DNA of 64,000 nucleotides from Ammoniphilus sp. CFH 90114 (GCF_004123195.1 NZ_SDLI01000003.1:310001-374000), one strand, 5' to 3'; counted from the stretch's first letter, positions 16,669-25,320 are shown. Notes: generated by a model from the sequence alone, not told the origin. Made by a program: numbers and translations.

Positions 16669-17568
16669 ATGAAAATTAAAGATATTGGGGCGCTATTTGC
16701 TCTTGCGGCATTATGGGGAGCTTCTTTCCTTTTTATCCGAATTGCATCACCTGTATTAGGTCCGTTCCTTACCATTCAAGGTCGTGTGAGCATCGCGGCT
16801 ATAGCCCTATTTATTTATATGGTGGTTATTGGCCGTTCTTCAGAATGGAGGCAACGATGGAAATCCTATTTAATGATCGGTGCTCTGAATGCAGCCATTC
16901 CATTTGTGTTTATTGCAACAGCGGCTCTTTACTTAAATGCATCGATGTCAGCCCTACTTAATTCCATGACACCGCTATTTACGGCGCTTGTCGTATGGGG
17001 TTGGATGAAGGAACCATTGGGCTTAAGAAAGTGGATAGGTATTATGGTTGGGATTATAGGTGTAATGATACTCGTTGGGTGGAGCCCAATAGAATATACA
17101 CCCCATGTAATTTTTGCCATCGTTCTTTCCGTTTTATCTACCGTATCCTATGGTTTTGCAGGCGTATACACTAAAAAGTACTTTGTAGGTGTATCACCTT
17201 TACCATTGGCAGTAGGACAACAAATGGGAGCATCTTTACTGCTCCTCCCCTTTACCTTATTCCAATTACCGCCATCCACAGCTGATGTAACTCCCGTTGT
17301 TGTGTTCTCTGTTGTTGGGGTGGCATTATTGTGCACAGCTATTGCTTATTTATTGTATTTTTATCTCATTACTAGTGTTGGACCGACAAAGACGGCTAGT
17401 GTAACTTTTTTGATTCCATTGTTTGGCATGATCTGGGGTGTGGTTTTCCTAGGCGAGAAAATTACACTTGGTATGGTTGCTGGGCTTGTAGTTATTTTGA
17501 GTAGTATTTTCTTTATCTCAGATATTCAGTTTCGTCGTTCCTCATCTCATAAACAGATTGCATCATAG
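16669..17568 (+). CDS. EamA/DMT family transporter
   Basis: This 299-residue protein has ten predicted helices built from two EamA repeats (about 5-135 and 150-285), including WGASFLFIRIA near the start and FLGEKITLGMVAGLVVIL near the end. Such proteins export metabolites such as amino acids; the substrate is unknown. The ATG has ATAGGAG upstream. It forms a single-gene unit followed by a weak hairpin near 17587-17607 with a T run. Confidence 0.88.
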   Translation: MKIKDIGALFALAALWGASFLFIRIASPVLGPFLTIQGRVSIAAIALFIYMVVIGRSSEWRQRWKSYLMIGALNAAIPFVFIATAALYLNASMSALLNSMTPLFTALVVWGWMKEPLGLRKWIGIMVGIIGVMILVGWSPIEYTPHVIFAIVLSVLSTVSYGFAGVYTKKYFVGVSPLPLAVGQQMGASLLLLPFTLFQLPPSTADVTPVVVFSVVGVALLCTAIAYLLYFYLITSVGPTKTASVTFLIPLFGMIWGVVFLGEKITLGMVAGLVVILSSIFFISDIQFRRSSSHKQIAS

Positions 17569-17586
17569 TAGGTTTGAGGAGAATTA

Positions 17587-17613
17587 GCTTGGCGGAAGCC
17601 AGGCTTTTTTCAT
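17587..17613 (+). terminator. Terminator after the EamA transporter gene
   Basis: AGCTTGGC and GCCAGGCT form a stem with one mismatch, followed by TTTTTT, 19 bp after the stop codon. Confidence 0.65.
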
Positions 17614-18209
17614 TTTAGTCTATTTTAGGGGTCACTTTTTTGGTTTTTATTTTAAAATTTTCTTAGTCAGGGGGACGTAGGGGACCTTCTTACGGTTAAA
17701 AGGGTTTATTTTTAGAGGGTGCGTTCAAAATACTTCCCCGGACCATTGGTTATAGGGAAACTAAAAGGCTTGAGAAGTCTGTCTTTTACAGGATACTCAC
17801 GATTTATAGTCAATACTCACGTATTTATCCATTTTTGTCATGAACGCCCCCCCGGAACTCCCGATGCTGTATCTATTTCAAATAAGAGAACAAAAAAAGT
17901 CACGAACAACGTCCTTTTTATTACAAAGGTGTAATAATTGCAGATTAAACATCTACCATTCGTAGCCGATAGACCTAGTCATTGCTGATACTCATGAATC
18001 CGGGCCCTATTGTTACGAACGATTGTTACGTAGTCACGAACCAATAATGATTCCAAATAAATCAACCAGTATGTACAACTCAACACAGACCAACGCAAGA
18101 ACTTTAACTAAACCAACTTCAAACGCTTGGGGTAGGGGTTCAATTCCATTCAAATATCCTTTTCACATCCAGGGAATAACTAAAGACAACAACAAGAAAA
18201 GGTGGATGA
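17614..18209. other. Long intergenic region without a supported gene
   Basis: About 600 bp carry no ORF with a credible start, codon pattern or family match. Short direct repeats are visible: TACTCACG occurs twice near 17800-17822, with a TACTCATG variant near 17990, and GTCACGAAC occurs twice near 17900 and 18034. The last 170 bp are rich in A and C on the plus strand. Nothing else was recognised. Confidence 0.5.
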
Positions 18210-18953
18210 ATGGTGCTGAACAAGTTAATCATCATGGGTGTATTACTTCTCTTAGTTGGCTGTGGTCAACAACAGCAAAACACGCAGGCAAATCTAAATC
18301 AGGCTAATGGGAACATGATTTATGAAATGCCTACAGATGATCGAGGAAATAATCCGGAAATACTTAATCAAGATGGACTCTTTCATATAGGGGATCTTGG
18401 TTTAGAAAGTGAATTAACTGACGGAGCCTCTATTAGTCATCATCAAGGACATGATTACAATACGATTCATGAGGTGTTCCCTAACAGAAGCATTCCGCCT
18501 TTGAATGGGAGCTATGTGGAGAACGTAATTTCCTTAGGTAAGAATTATATGGGCACTCCTTACCAATATGGTTCAGATCGATCAGATCCAAGTGCGTTCG
18601 ATTGCTCAGATTTTACTAGGTGGGCTTACCTCGCTTCTTTAGGGATGGATCTGCCTAAGGATTCGAGAAGCCAGGCGAGATATGTAGATGCTCATTCTAA
18701 TCGAAAAGTATGGAATATCCGTGAAGCGAGCAGAGGGGATCTACTGTTCTTTATGTCTTATAAGGGGCCGACTAGAGAGAACTACAGTGGCATTAATAAA
18801 AATAATGAGACGATTACGCATGTAGGAATCTACTTAGGAAATGGAAGAATGCTGCATACAGCGAGTCAGAGGACAGGAGGAGTTCGTATAGACAATGTAT
18901 TCGACACGCATTATGAATATCGTTTTATGAGAGGCGGGAGTGTGCTGCCATAA
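18210..18953 (+). CDS. NlpC/P60 family lipoprotein (putative cell-wall endopeptidase)
   Basis: This 247-residue protein has a signal peptide ending LLVGC, so it should be lipid-anchored outside the cell, then a Gln/Asn-rich linker and an NlpC/P60 domain from about residue 105. The catalytic cysteine is in SAFDCSDF and the histidine in THVGIYLGNG; a second polar residue is expected near MLHTA. Such enzymes cut gamma-D-Glu-diaminopimelate bonds in peptidoglycan. AAAAGGTGGATGA precedes the ATG. A 26-bp hairpin with T run follows. Confidence 0.88.
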   Translation: MVLNKLIIMGVLLLLVGCGQQQQNTQANLNQANGNMIYEMPTDDRGNNPEILNQDGLFHIGDLGLESELTDGASISHHQGHDYNTIHEVFPNRSIPPLNGSYVENVISLGKNYMGTPYQYGSDRSDPSAFDCSDFTRWAYLASLGMDLPKDSRSQARYVDAHSNRKVWNIREASRGDLLFFMSYKGPTRENYSGINKNNETITHVGIYLGNGRMLHTASQRTGGVRIDNVFDTHYEYRFMRGGSVLP

Positions 18954-18967
18954 ACGTGGAATGTCGT

Positions 18968-18995
18968 AACCGGGAAAGAGGATCTTTTTCCGGTT
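18968..18995 (+). terminator. Terminator after the NlpC/P60 gene
   Basis: AACCGGGAAAGA pairs with TCTTTTTCCGGTT (one bulge) around a 3-nt loop, followed by ATTTT. Confidence 0.65.
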
Positions 18996-19093
18996 ATTTT
19001 GCTTTCTTATATCGTAGCAGCTGTAGGGTATAGTTTTTGGGCTCAACGTACAGACCAAAACAATACCCATGGATCTGATTTGTCTGCTTCAGC

Positions 19094-19798
19094 CTAGAGC
19101 TTAGGGGAGTAATTTAAGCTCTTAAACAGCTCCTTTAGTTCTTCCTTCGAGAGGTCGCGCCATTGTCCAACTTTAAGGTCGCCTAAATGGATATTCATAA
19201 TACGGGTGCGTTGAAGTCTACGCACCTGATATCCGAAGGCCGAGCACATTCTACGGATTTGGCGATTGAGTCCTTGGGTGAGAATGATCCGGAAAACTCG
19301 ATCGGAGACTTTGAAGATTCTACAGGGTAATGTTTTGGTTCCTAAAATTCTTACGCCCCCTGCCATACCTTTAAGAAAGGCAGGAGTTATGGGTTTATCC
19401 ACTGTAACGATATATTCTTTCTCGTGTTTGTTCTCGGATCGTAGAATCCTGTTGACGATATCTCCATCGTTCGTAAGCATGATCAAGCCGTCAGAGTCCT
19501 TATCCAGACGTCCAATAGGAAAGATGCGTTGGGGATGGTTTACAAAATCAATAATGTTCCCCTCAATATGCTGCTCTGTGGTTGTGGTTATGCCCATAGG
19601 TTTATTTAATGCAATATAAATAGACCTAGGTTTGCTTTTAATGGGTTTACTATCAATGAGTACTTCATCACCCGGTTGAACCTGGCTTCCTAATTCGGCA
19701 ACTACACCATTAATGGTTATTCTTCTTTCTGCAATCCACTTATCCACTTCACGTCGCGAAGTAATTCCTGTTTCACTAATGTACTTGTTAATTCTCAA
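19094..19798 (-). CDS. rluF: 23S rRNA pseudouridine synthase, RluF type
   Basis: This 234-residue enzyme isomerises uridine in 23S rRNA. It has an N-terminal S4 RNA-binding domain (about 1-58) and a RsuA/RluB-type catalytic domain with the nucleophilic aspartate in GRLDKDSDG. The stretch around NIIDFVNHPQRIFPIGRL and the C-terminal LTQGLNRQIRRMC resemble E. coli RluF more than RluB. It is a single minus-strand gene; the plus-strand NlpC gene converges on it. Confidence 0.87.
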   Translation of the reverse strand: MRINKYISETGITSRREVDKWIAERRITINGVVAELGSQVQPGDEVLIDSKPIKSKPRSIYIALNKPMGITTTTEQHIEGNIIDFVNHPQRIFPIGRLDKDSDGLIMLTNDGDIVNRILRSENKHEKEYIVTVDKPITPAFLKGMAGGVRILGTKTLPCRIFKVSDRVFRIILTQGLNRQIRRMCSAFGYQVRRLQRTRIMNIHLGDLKVGQWRDLSKEELKELFKSLNYSPKL

Positions 19799-19990
19799 GC
19801 CGGTTATCCCACCTTACAGTCTGACCTTATTATTGATAAGATAACACAAACTTGAGATGGTATGCAGGAAAAACAGTGTAGAAAACAGTTGAACAGCAAA
19901 ATTTTCTAATGACTTGTATAAAGATCTATGCTAAATTATTAAATGTGGTCAGGGAGATGACTTATAAAATAAAAAAAGATTTAAGAAACC

Positions 19991-20019
19991 TTGACAACTA
20001 TGAAAAAATGTTATAATAT
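19991..20019 (+). promoter_or_regulatory. Promoter of the tRNA cluster
   Basis: A perfect -35 TTGACA at 19991-19996 is followed by TATAAT at 20012 (15-bp spacer) and by TAATAT at 20014 (17-bp spacer). The first tRNA begins at 20046. Confidence 0.55.
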
Positions 20020-20045
20020 AAATTTCGCTATCACATTTATAGCTT

Positions 20046-20122
20046 GGCCCGTTGGAGAAGCGGCTTAACTCACATGCCTTTCACGCATGCATTCAGGGGT
20101 TCGAATCCCCTACGGGTCACCA
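20046..20122 (+). tRNA. tRNA-Glu (UUC)
   Basis: The acceptor arm GGCCCGT/ACGGGTC, anticodon loop CTTTCAC with anticodon TTC, T loop GGTTCGAATCC and an encoded CCA are all visible. It is the first of seven clustered tRNAs. Confidence 0.95.
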
Positions 20123-20126
20123 TTAG

Positions 20127-20202
20127 GCGGACGTAGCTCAGTTGGTAGAGCACAACCTTGCCAAGGTTGGGGTCGCGAGTTCGAGTCTCGTCGTCCGCTC
20201 CA
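20127..20202 (+). tRNA. tRNA-Gly (GCC)
   Basis: Acceptor GCGGACG/CGTCCGC, anticodon GCC in loop TTGCCAA, T arm GAGTTCGAGTCTC and an encoded CCA. Confidence 0.95.
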
Positions 20203-20249
20203 TATACCGCAACTGAGAAGACGTAGTTCGCGTAGTGCAAGATTCTATT

Positions 20250-20323
20250 GCGGGTGTAGTTCAATGGTAGAACTCCAGCCTTCCAAGCTGGTCGCGTGGG
20301 TTCGATTCCCATCACCCGCTCCA
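20250..20323 (+). tRNA. tRNA-Gly (UCC)
   Basis: Acceptor GCGGGTG/CACCCGC, anticodon TCC in loop CTTCCAA and an encoded CCA. With the preceding gene it gives two glycine isoacceptors side by side. Confidence 0.95.
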
Positions 20324-20366
20324 TATTAAGTTAATAACGCTGGTGTTCTTATAGATAGCAGCAAGA

Positions 20367-20443
<77 letters not shown>

Positions 20444-20452
20444 TAATTTAAT

Positions 20453-20529
20453 GGACGATTAGCTCAGTTGGTTAGAGCGCTACGTTGACATCGTAGAGGT
20501 CGGCGGTTCGAATCCGTCATCGTCCACCA
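20453..20529 (+). tRNA. tRNA-Val (GAC)
   Basis: Acceptor GGACGAT/ATCGTCC, anticodon GAC in loop TTGACAT and an encoded CCA. Confidence 0.95.
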
Positions 20530-20533
20530 TATT

Positions 20534-20609
20534 GCCGGCTTAGCTCAATTGGTAGAGCACCTGACTTGTAATCAGGGGGTTGAGGGTTCAAGTCCTTTAG
20601 CCGGCACCA
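20534..20609 (+). tRNA. tRNA-Thr (UGU)
   Basis: Acceptor GCCGGCT/AGCCGGC, anticodon TGT in loop CTTGTAA and an encoded CCA. Confidence 0.95.
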
Positions 20610-20636
20610 CAACAACTTCTATGTTGTGTAACTTAT

Positions 20637-20712
20637 GGGGCATTAGCTCAGCTGGGAGAGCGCTACACTGGCAGTGTAGAGGTCAGCGGTTCGATCCCGC
20701 TATGCTCCACCA
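20637..20712 (+). tRNA. tRNA-Ala (GGC)
   Basis: Acceptor GGGGCAT/ATGCTCC, anticodon GGC in loop CTGGCAG and an encoded CCA. It is the last tRNA of the cluster; a terminator follows 19 bp later. Confidence 0.95.
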
Positions 20713-20730
20713 TACATATTAAATAATAAC

Positions 20731-20763
20731 AAACCCCGTACTTCTCAAGTACGGGGTTTTTGC
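20731..20763 (+). terminator. Terminator of the tRNA cluster
   Basis: AAACCCCGTACTT (20731-20743) pairs perfectly with AAGTACGGGGTTT (20747-20759) and runs into a T tract. The convergent kinase gene ends only 3 bp further on and may share it. Confidence 0.9.
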
Positions 20764-20765
20764 TT

Positions 20766-22952
20766 TTAATTTGCAAGAGGGAAAGAGATGTGTATGTCCG
20801 TCCCGACGCCTACGTGACTCTTAATCTGGATCAGTCCTTGATGTTCTCTAATAATCTTATAACTAATCATTAGACCTAAGCCGGTACCTTTTTCTTTTAA
20901 GGTATAAAAAGGTTCCCCAAGCTTAGAGATAAGCTCTTCAGGAATTCCACATCCTTGATCAATGACCTGGATCAGGACCTGATTATTTTCTTGTGATGCG
21001 ACCTTAACTACAATATTTCCACCTTTCGTCATTGATTCTAGAGAATTCTTAAGTAAGTTTATAAAAAGCTGTTTTAATTGATTAGGGTCACCTAGGATTT
21101 GGGGGCTGGTGCCGTCTGTTTCTAGCGTGATCTGGATCTTTTTGATAATGGCTTGCGTGTTGTAGATCGTAATAATACCATCAAGCAAAACAACAACGTC
21201 AATAGGGATATATTGTTTCGCTTGTGGTTTGGCCAACATAAGGAATTCGTTGGTCACCATTTCAATGCGCTCAAGCTCTGATCGCATGAGAGTGAAGTAT
21301 TTTGGATCGTCCGTTTGTTTCTGGAGGAGTTGTAAAAATCCTTTTAAAGTGGTGAGTGGATTACGAATTTCATGGGCTATTCCCGCAGCCATCTCTCCCA
21401 CAGCTGATACCCGCTCCCATTTCCTAAGCAGTTCCTCTGTTTTTCTTTGTTCTGTAATGTCTGTGATAATACCATCGATCCGAGTGAGTTGTCCTTCCTT
21501 CATGACGGGGATAGCTTTGGCTCTAAGCCACTTGATTCCATCGGTGGGATGGTAAATTGGATGTTCGTAAGTCACTGTTCTCCCGCTTTGCAGTTCATTG
21601 TTTTTACCGATAATGCCTGGTATGTCTTCAGGATCTATGACACTAAAGAGTAGGCTTGAATCTTTTAATAAATCAGCATGGTTTATCCCTATGATAGATT
21701 CACAGGATGATGATATCTGAAGGAATCTATCGGTTGCTACATCCACGGAGAAGAAGACCTCATCTAAATTATCAAAGATATTGCGAAGTTGCTCTTTCGC
21801 CTCATGAAGTTCGTTTTCGGTTTGCTTGCGCTTGGTGATGTCACGACTAATATTTACAATGATCTTAAGTTCACCCGAATCATCAAATACAGGTACGCCG
21901 CGGGATTCAATATAAATCCAATGTCCATTCGCATGTCTGAACCGATATACCATTTCTATAGGTTTCTTAGTTTCTCTAATTTCTCTAAGAACTTGATGCA
22001 TGATAGGCTTGTCCTCCGGATGATAGTGATCTAGAGGAAGGGTTCCCTCTAGAGCGGAAGGAGGATATCCTAACACGGTCTCGTGGGAAGGAGAGGCGTA
22101 TAGGGTTCTGCCTTGACTATCTAAAACAGTAATAAGATCCGTCGTATGTTCGGCAATTAAGCGATAACGAGCTTCGCTCTCCCGAAAGGCCCGTTCTATT
22201 CTTTTCTGATCCGTGATATCGATAGCGGAGCCAATGACCTCAATAACTCTGCCATCCTCCCATCGCGGACGCAAACGGACAAGGAGGGTGATTCCATTAA
22301 GAAGGGTGTATTCGAAATAAACAGAGCTCTCTCCATTCCATGCCCGGTCATAGTAAGTGTTGAGACTTAGAGCTTTATCAACAGGGATAATTTCTTCTAA
22401 ACTTTTACCTATGAGCGAGGGAATAAGGGGTGAATCATGAAGGTTACCTTCACACATCGTATGGATGTACTGATCACCAATTTTAATGAACTTAAAGATA
22501 ACGCCTTGATGATAGCTTATTGTATTTTTTAAATCTTGTTGGGCTAGTTTAAGTTTCTCTTCGACTTCTTTTTGTTCTGTTATGTCTATACCTGATCCGA
22601 TCACATATTGAACAGGGTTATTTCCATGGGGATAACAGCGGTTATTCCAAGATATAAGTCTTCTTTCACCAGTTCTATTCACCCATACATTGACGTGTTC
22701 TAGCTTTCCTTTTTTATTCTTTAGTAGGGATTGATAGGCTGTGATCATAGTATTTTTTTCTTCCTCAGGAATGAATACATTCCAGAAGTATTCTCCCTTT
22801 ATTTCATCTAAAAAATAACCGGAAATTCTCTCGCAAGCTTGATTCATTTGGACGATTCGTCCTTGTGGATCTAAGATAATGACGAGGGTGTTCAATGTTT
22901 CCATGACGGCATCAAAGAAATCTTTGATCTCTTCGGTATTTAGCTTTGTCAC
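20766..22952 (-). CDS. Multi-PAS sensor histidine kinase (sporulation-kinase-like)
   Basis: This 728-residue kinase has no membrane helices and so senses a cytoplasmic signal. Four or five PAS modules fill the first 500 residues, separated by the linker pattern DITEQK/DITKRK. A HisKA domain with the phospho-acceptor in GIAHEIRNPLTTLKGFLQLL and a HATPase_c domain (NLLKNSLES, DQGCGIP, GTGLGL) follow. This arrangement resembles the KinA/KinE family that feeds Spo0F, and no response regulator gene is adjacent, as is usual for those kinases. The start is GTG 22952 because GAGGGGGG lies just upstream. Confidence 0.87.
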   Translation of the reverse strand: MTKLNTEEIKDFFDAVMETLNTLVIILDPQGRIVQMNQACERISGYFLDEIKGEYFWNVFIPEEEKNTMITAYQSLLKNKKGKLEHVNVWVNRTGERRLISWNNRCYPHGNNPVQYVIGSGIDITEQKEVEEKLKLAQQDLKNTISYHQGVIFKFIKIGDQYIHTMCEGNLHDSPLIPSLIGKSLEEIIPVDKALSLNTYYDRAWNGESSVYFEYTLLNGITLLVRLRPRWEDGRVIEVIGSAIDITDQKRIERAFRESEARYRLIAEHTTDLITVLDSQGRTLYASPSHETVLGYPPSALEGTLPLDHYHPEDKPIMHQVLREIRETKKPIEMVYRFRHANGHWIYIESRGVPVFDDSGELKIIVNISRDITKRKQTENELHEAKEQLRNIFDNLDEVFFSVDVATDRFLQISSSCESIIGINHADLLKDSSLLFSVIDPEDIPGIIGKNNELQSGRTVTYEHPIYHPTDGIKWLRAKAIPVMKEGQLTRIDGIITDITEQRKTEELLRKWERVSAVGEMAAGIAHEIRNPLTTLKGFLQLLQKQTDDPKYFTLMRSELERIEMVTNEFLMLAKPQAKQYIPIDVVVLLDGIITIYNTQAIIKKIQITLETDGTSPQILGDPNQLKQLFINLLKNSLESMTKGGNIVVKVASQENNQVLIQVIDQGCGIPEELISKLGEPFYTLKEKGTGLGLMISYKIIREHQGLIQIKSHVGVGTDIHISFPLAN

Positions 22953-23048
22953 TAGTAATCCCCCCTCAACTTTCTTCATATCTACAGATAATCAAAAAAT
23001 TCTACATAATCCAGCGAAATCCTTGTTGTGAAAGATAGAAAAAGAGAA

Positions 23049-23078
23049 AAAGGCTAATCCGAAAAGGGTGGATCAGCC
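23049..23078 (-). terminator. Hairpin terminator upstream of the kinase gene
   Basis: AGGCTAATCC and GGATCAGCCT pair with one G-T. On the minus strand the T-rich tract lies next to the kinase gene, so the hairpin stops transcripts coming from the ytvI direction before the kinase is reached. Confidence 0.55.
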
Positions 23079-23089
23079 TCATTGTACTG

Positions 23090-23127
23090 TATAATAACAT
23101 TGTCGATTGTTTTTATCTTTTTACATC
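23090..23127 (+). repeat. Promoter-like element, copy A of a 27-bp repeat
   Basis: TATAAT at 23090-23095 is followed 5 bp later by a 27-bp stretch (23101-23127) beginning TGTCGATTG and ending TTTTTACATC. Copy B at 23243-23269 matches 25 of 27 positions. Confidence 0.6.
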
Positions 23128-23206
23128 TTTTTACTATATTATATATAAACAATTATGGCTTGGGAAGGAGAAAGTTGGAAGTGATAGTAGAGATAAAAAA
23201 TAACTA

Positions 23207-23299
23207 TAGACATTTTCTGTACTACTCAGTATAATTTTCTCTTGTCGAATGTTTTTATATTTTTACATCCTCTTTGTCCCTATTCTTTTTTGATAGGGG
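23207..23299 (+). ncRNA. Candidate small RNA with own promoter and terminator (copy B)
   Basis: TAGACA (23207-23212), a 17-bp spacer and TATAAT (23230-23235) form a near-consensus sigma-A promoter. About 40 bp further on, CCCTAT (23278-23283) and ATAGGGG (23293-23299) form a terminator followed by seven T. The predicted transcript is about 60 nt, starts next to a Spo0A-box-like TGTCGAA (23243-23249) and carries CATCCTCTTTG, which could pair with Shine-Dalgarno sequences. There is no ORF. This is inference from signals only. Confidence 0.4.
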
Positions 23300-23323
23300 C
23301 TTTTTTTATTGATAATAAAACAA

Positions 23324-23358
23324 AAAGGATGAACCATCAGTTTCTCGGTTCATCCTTT
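23324..23358 (-). terminator. Terminator after the YtvI-like gene
   Basis: AAAGGATGAACC and GGTTCATCCTTT form twelve perfect pairs right after the minus-strand stop codon, followed on that strand by TTTTTG. Confidence 0.85.
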
Positions 23359-23365
23359 ATTTCTT

Positions 23366-24427
23366 TTAGAGTTTAAAATTTGTTCTAATAATGCCTACCT
23401 CTACAGCTGAGCGATAAGCGATGAATAATAGAGGACCAATAAACATTCCTAGAAAACCAAAGAAGTAAAATCCGAAATAAATGGAGAGTAAAGTGGGTAA
23501 TGCAGAAAGTCCGATCTGATCCCCCATAATCTTGGGTTCCAAGGTTCTGCGCAAGATTAATAAGATAATGGTAAGCGTAACTAATTGCAGCCCAGTCGTA
23601 GTATCTCCGGAAACTAAGGTGTAAAGAGACCAAGGTAATAGAATCACAATGGAACCTATTAGTGGGATAACATCAATAATCCAAATGATAATGGCCATAA
23701 TGAGGGCGTTCTTCGGAGTGATATAAAGAAGACCCACATAGGCAACAGCAAAGATGACGATACTGATGAGTACTTGTGCTTTAAGAAACCCTGTAAATAC
23801 TTTACTTAAACGTTGGAAAATAAACTTCAGTTTCTGGCTTGTTCCTTCCTGAAAGTGAGCGTAGAAATTCTGAATGATGGAAGGCATGTCCAAGCTAAGT
23901 AAGAAAAGGGTAATGAGATAGATTAACGTAACGACAATCATATTAGGAATACCTTGAATCCACTGAGCGAGTGTAGGGATAGCGGTTTGCGACAGCATTT
24001 GTGTTTTGGCTAGGGCCATTTGACTCTGTTGCTCTAGCTCTCTAATAATTAGGTCCTTCTGTGGAACGTCAGCGATCGCTTTGTTAAAGTCCCTTATCAA
24101 CTGATCAATAAATCCATTAATCTCAATCATATAATGAGGGAGTCTATAAATAAACTTGATGGCCTCTCGTACAAGATAAGTAGTAGTAAAATGAATGACC
24201 ACCCCTATGACGAGAACAAATAAAGTGAAGGAAATGGAGACAGGGATGAGTCTTTTGTTGGTTCTAAGGCGAAATTGAAACCACTTGACTAAAGGTTCTA
24301 GTACTAAAGCGGTAATAAAGGCCATGATGATGGGGACAAATACGGAAAAATGAAAGTAAAGAAAGATGATTGTACCAATAATTAATATCCATTTGATCAG
24401 TTTGCCAAGTAGTAATCGCTTCTCCAA
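23366..24427 (-). CDS. ytvI: AI-2E family transporter, YtvI-like
   Basis: This 353-residue membrane protein of the AI-2E/PerM family has two N-terminal helices, a long soluble stretch (about 60-150), and five or six helices in the second half with IDVIPLIGSIVILLPW and the family ending FFGFLGMFIGPLL. B. subtilis YtvI is a sporulation-associated member, and paralogues (YueF, YrrI) look alike, so the exact name is uncertain. It is a single-gene unit; a small-RNA candidate with terminator lies about 100 bp upstream on the same strand and could be its leader. Confidence 0.75.
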   Translation of the reverse strand: MEKRLLLGKLIKWILIIGTIIFLYFHFSVFVPIIMAFITALVLEPLVKWFQFRLRTNKRLIPVSISFTLFVLVIGVVIHFTTTYLVREAIKFIYRLPHYMIEINGFIDQLIRDFNKAIADVPQKDLIIRELEQQSQMALAKTQMLSQTAIPTLAQWIQGIPNMIVVTLIYLITLFLLSLDMPSIIQNFYAHFQEGTSQKLKFIFQRLSKVFTGFLKAQVLISIVIFAVAYVGLLYITPKNALIMAIIIWIIDVIPLIGSIVILLPWSLYTLVSGDTTTGLQLVTLTIILLILRRTLEPKIMGDQIGLSALPTLLSIYFGFYFFGFLGMFIGPLLFIAYRSAVEVGIIRTNFKL

Positions 24428-24521
24428 CGTGATTCTCCTTTTTAAAGATGTGAGGGGGTTGATAGCAATTGTACCTTGACTGTTTAGTTTCTACAAGAGT
24501 GATAGAGAGACTAGAAAATAT

Positions 24522-24605
24522 AAAAAGAGGGCCTCCCACTAGAGACGCATCTCTAAAGGAAAGCCCTTAATAACTCTCACCTAAACCATCCGTAATAGTT
24601 TAGTT
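24522..24605 (-). ncRNA. Candidate small RNA or leader, copy 1 of a pair
   Basis: On the minus strand CTAAAC (24603-24598) and GTTTAG (24586-24581) form a hairpin whose loop contains ACGG, followed by GTGAGAGTT and a terminator (24568-24527, with an inner AGAGA/TCTCT arm) ending in TTTTTA. The same order of elements recurs at 36857-36915. Because it precedes ytvI by 100 bp it might be a regulatory leader, but the second copy stands alone. Confidence 0.45.
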
Positions 24606-24639
24606 ATTATATTAGACTATAGGATGTGCAAATAGTTGC

Positions 24640-24985
24640 GTTCCTTTTTAATTATTTTTTCGCGATCAAAAAAACCAATAATTGACTATCAACTAGGTTC
24701 ATTGTATGTTTAGTATACAAGAACTTGTGAACGTTTTCACAAAACAACTTTAATATCGTGCTAATAGTGGAAATTATGAAAAATCAAAACCAGACATAAA
24801 AATGACATATGAATAATGAGAAAGGTGGTCGTATAGTGGGTTTACGAAAATGAAACAACTTAATGGATTGATTATGTATTATAATAGGAAATAAAAATGA
24901 TTGCTATCATTAATAGATATATAATGAAACCCTGGATATCCGGAGAAATTCATGGCGAATCATTTAATACTGTAGGAGGTTAGTT
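24640..24985. other. Intergenic region upstream of the STAS gene
   Basis: About 345 AT-rich bases separate the small-RNA candidate from the STAS gene. A TATAAT-like -10 is present near 24882 with a poor -35. No gene, riboswitch or terminator was recognised. Confidence 0.4.
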
Positions 24986-25288
24986 ATGATAAAAGAGATT
25001 CAAACTGCGAATGGACAAGTTAATGTCTCTCTCTCTGGGCGAATTTATGTCGATGTAGCTACAGCCATGAGGGAAAAGCTTTTTCCTTATGTTGAGAAGG
25101 GTTATAAGTATTTTTCTATTTACCTTGCAGAGGTAGATTATATTGACAGTTCAGGGTTAGGTGTATTAGTGGCCCTTCAGAAAAAGGCTGTACAGAATGG
25201 TGGAGGGGTATCCATCTACGGATTGCATGGTCATGTGAAGGAACTATTCGAACTTACAAGATTAACAAGAGTGTTTGACATTCATTAA
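24986..25288 (+). CDS. STAS domain protein (anti-anti-sigma factor-like)
   Basis: This 100-residue protein consists of a single STAS domain like SpoIIAA and RsbV. The phosphorylatable serine is in VDYIDSSGLGVL at the start of helix 2. Such proteins bind an anti-sigma kinase when unphosphorylated. No kinase or sigma factor is encoded beside it; instead a GGDEF-EAL protein follows after 32 bp, so the two may form an operon linking phosphorylation switching to c-di-GMP. TAGGAGG precedes the ATG. Confidence 0.88.
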   Translation: MIKEIQTANGQVNVSLSGRIYVDVATAMREKLFPYVEKGYKYFSIYLAEVDYIDSSGLGVLVALQKKAVQNGGGVSIYGLHGHVKELFELTRLTRVFDIH

Positions 25289-25320
25289 TTTGATAGCCGT
25301 TTTTCCGAGGGGGTGAGAGT

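Noticed and set aside
17719-17934. 71-codon open frame after the EamA transporter gene
   Set aside because: No ribosome binding site, poor composition and no family resemblance; it lies in a repeat-like noncoding stretch.
18023-18307. 94-codon open frame overlapping the NlpC/P60 gene
   Set aside because: It runs through the start and signal peptide of the real gene in another frame and has no recognisable protein features.
24606-24611. TATAAT as the -10 of small-RNA copy 1
   Set aside because: Transcription would begin inside the 5' arm of the conserved hairpin; the true promoter is probably slightly upstream. I therefore left it unannotated.
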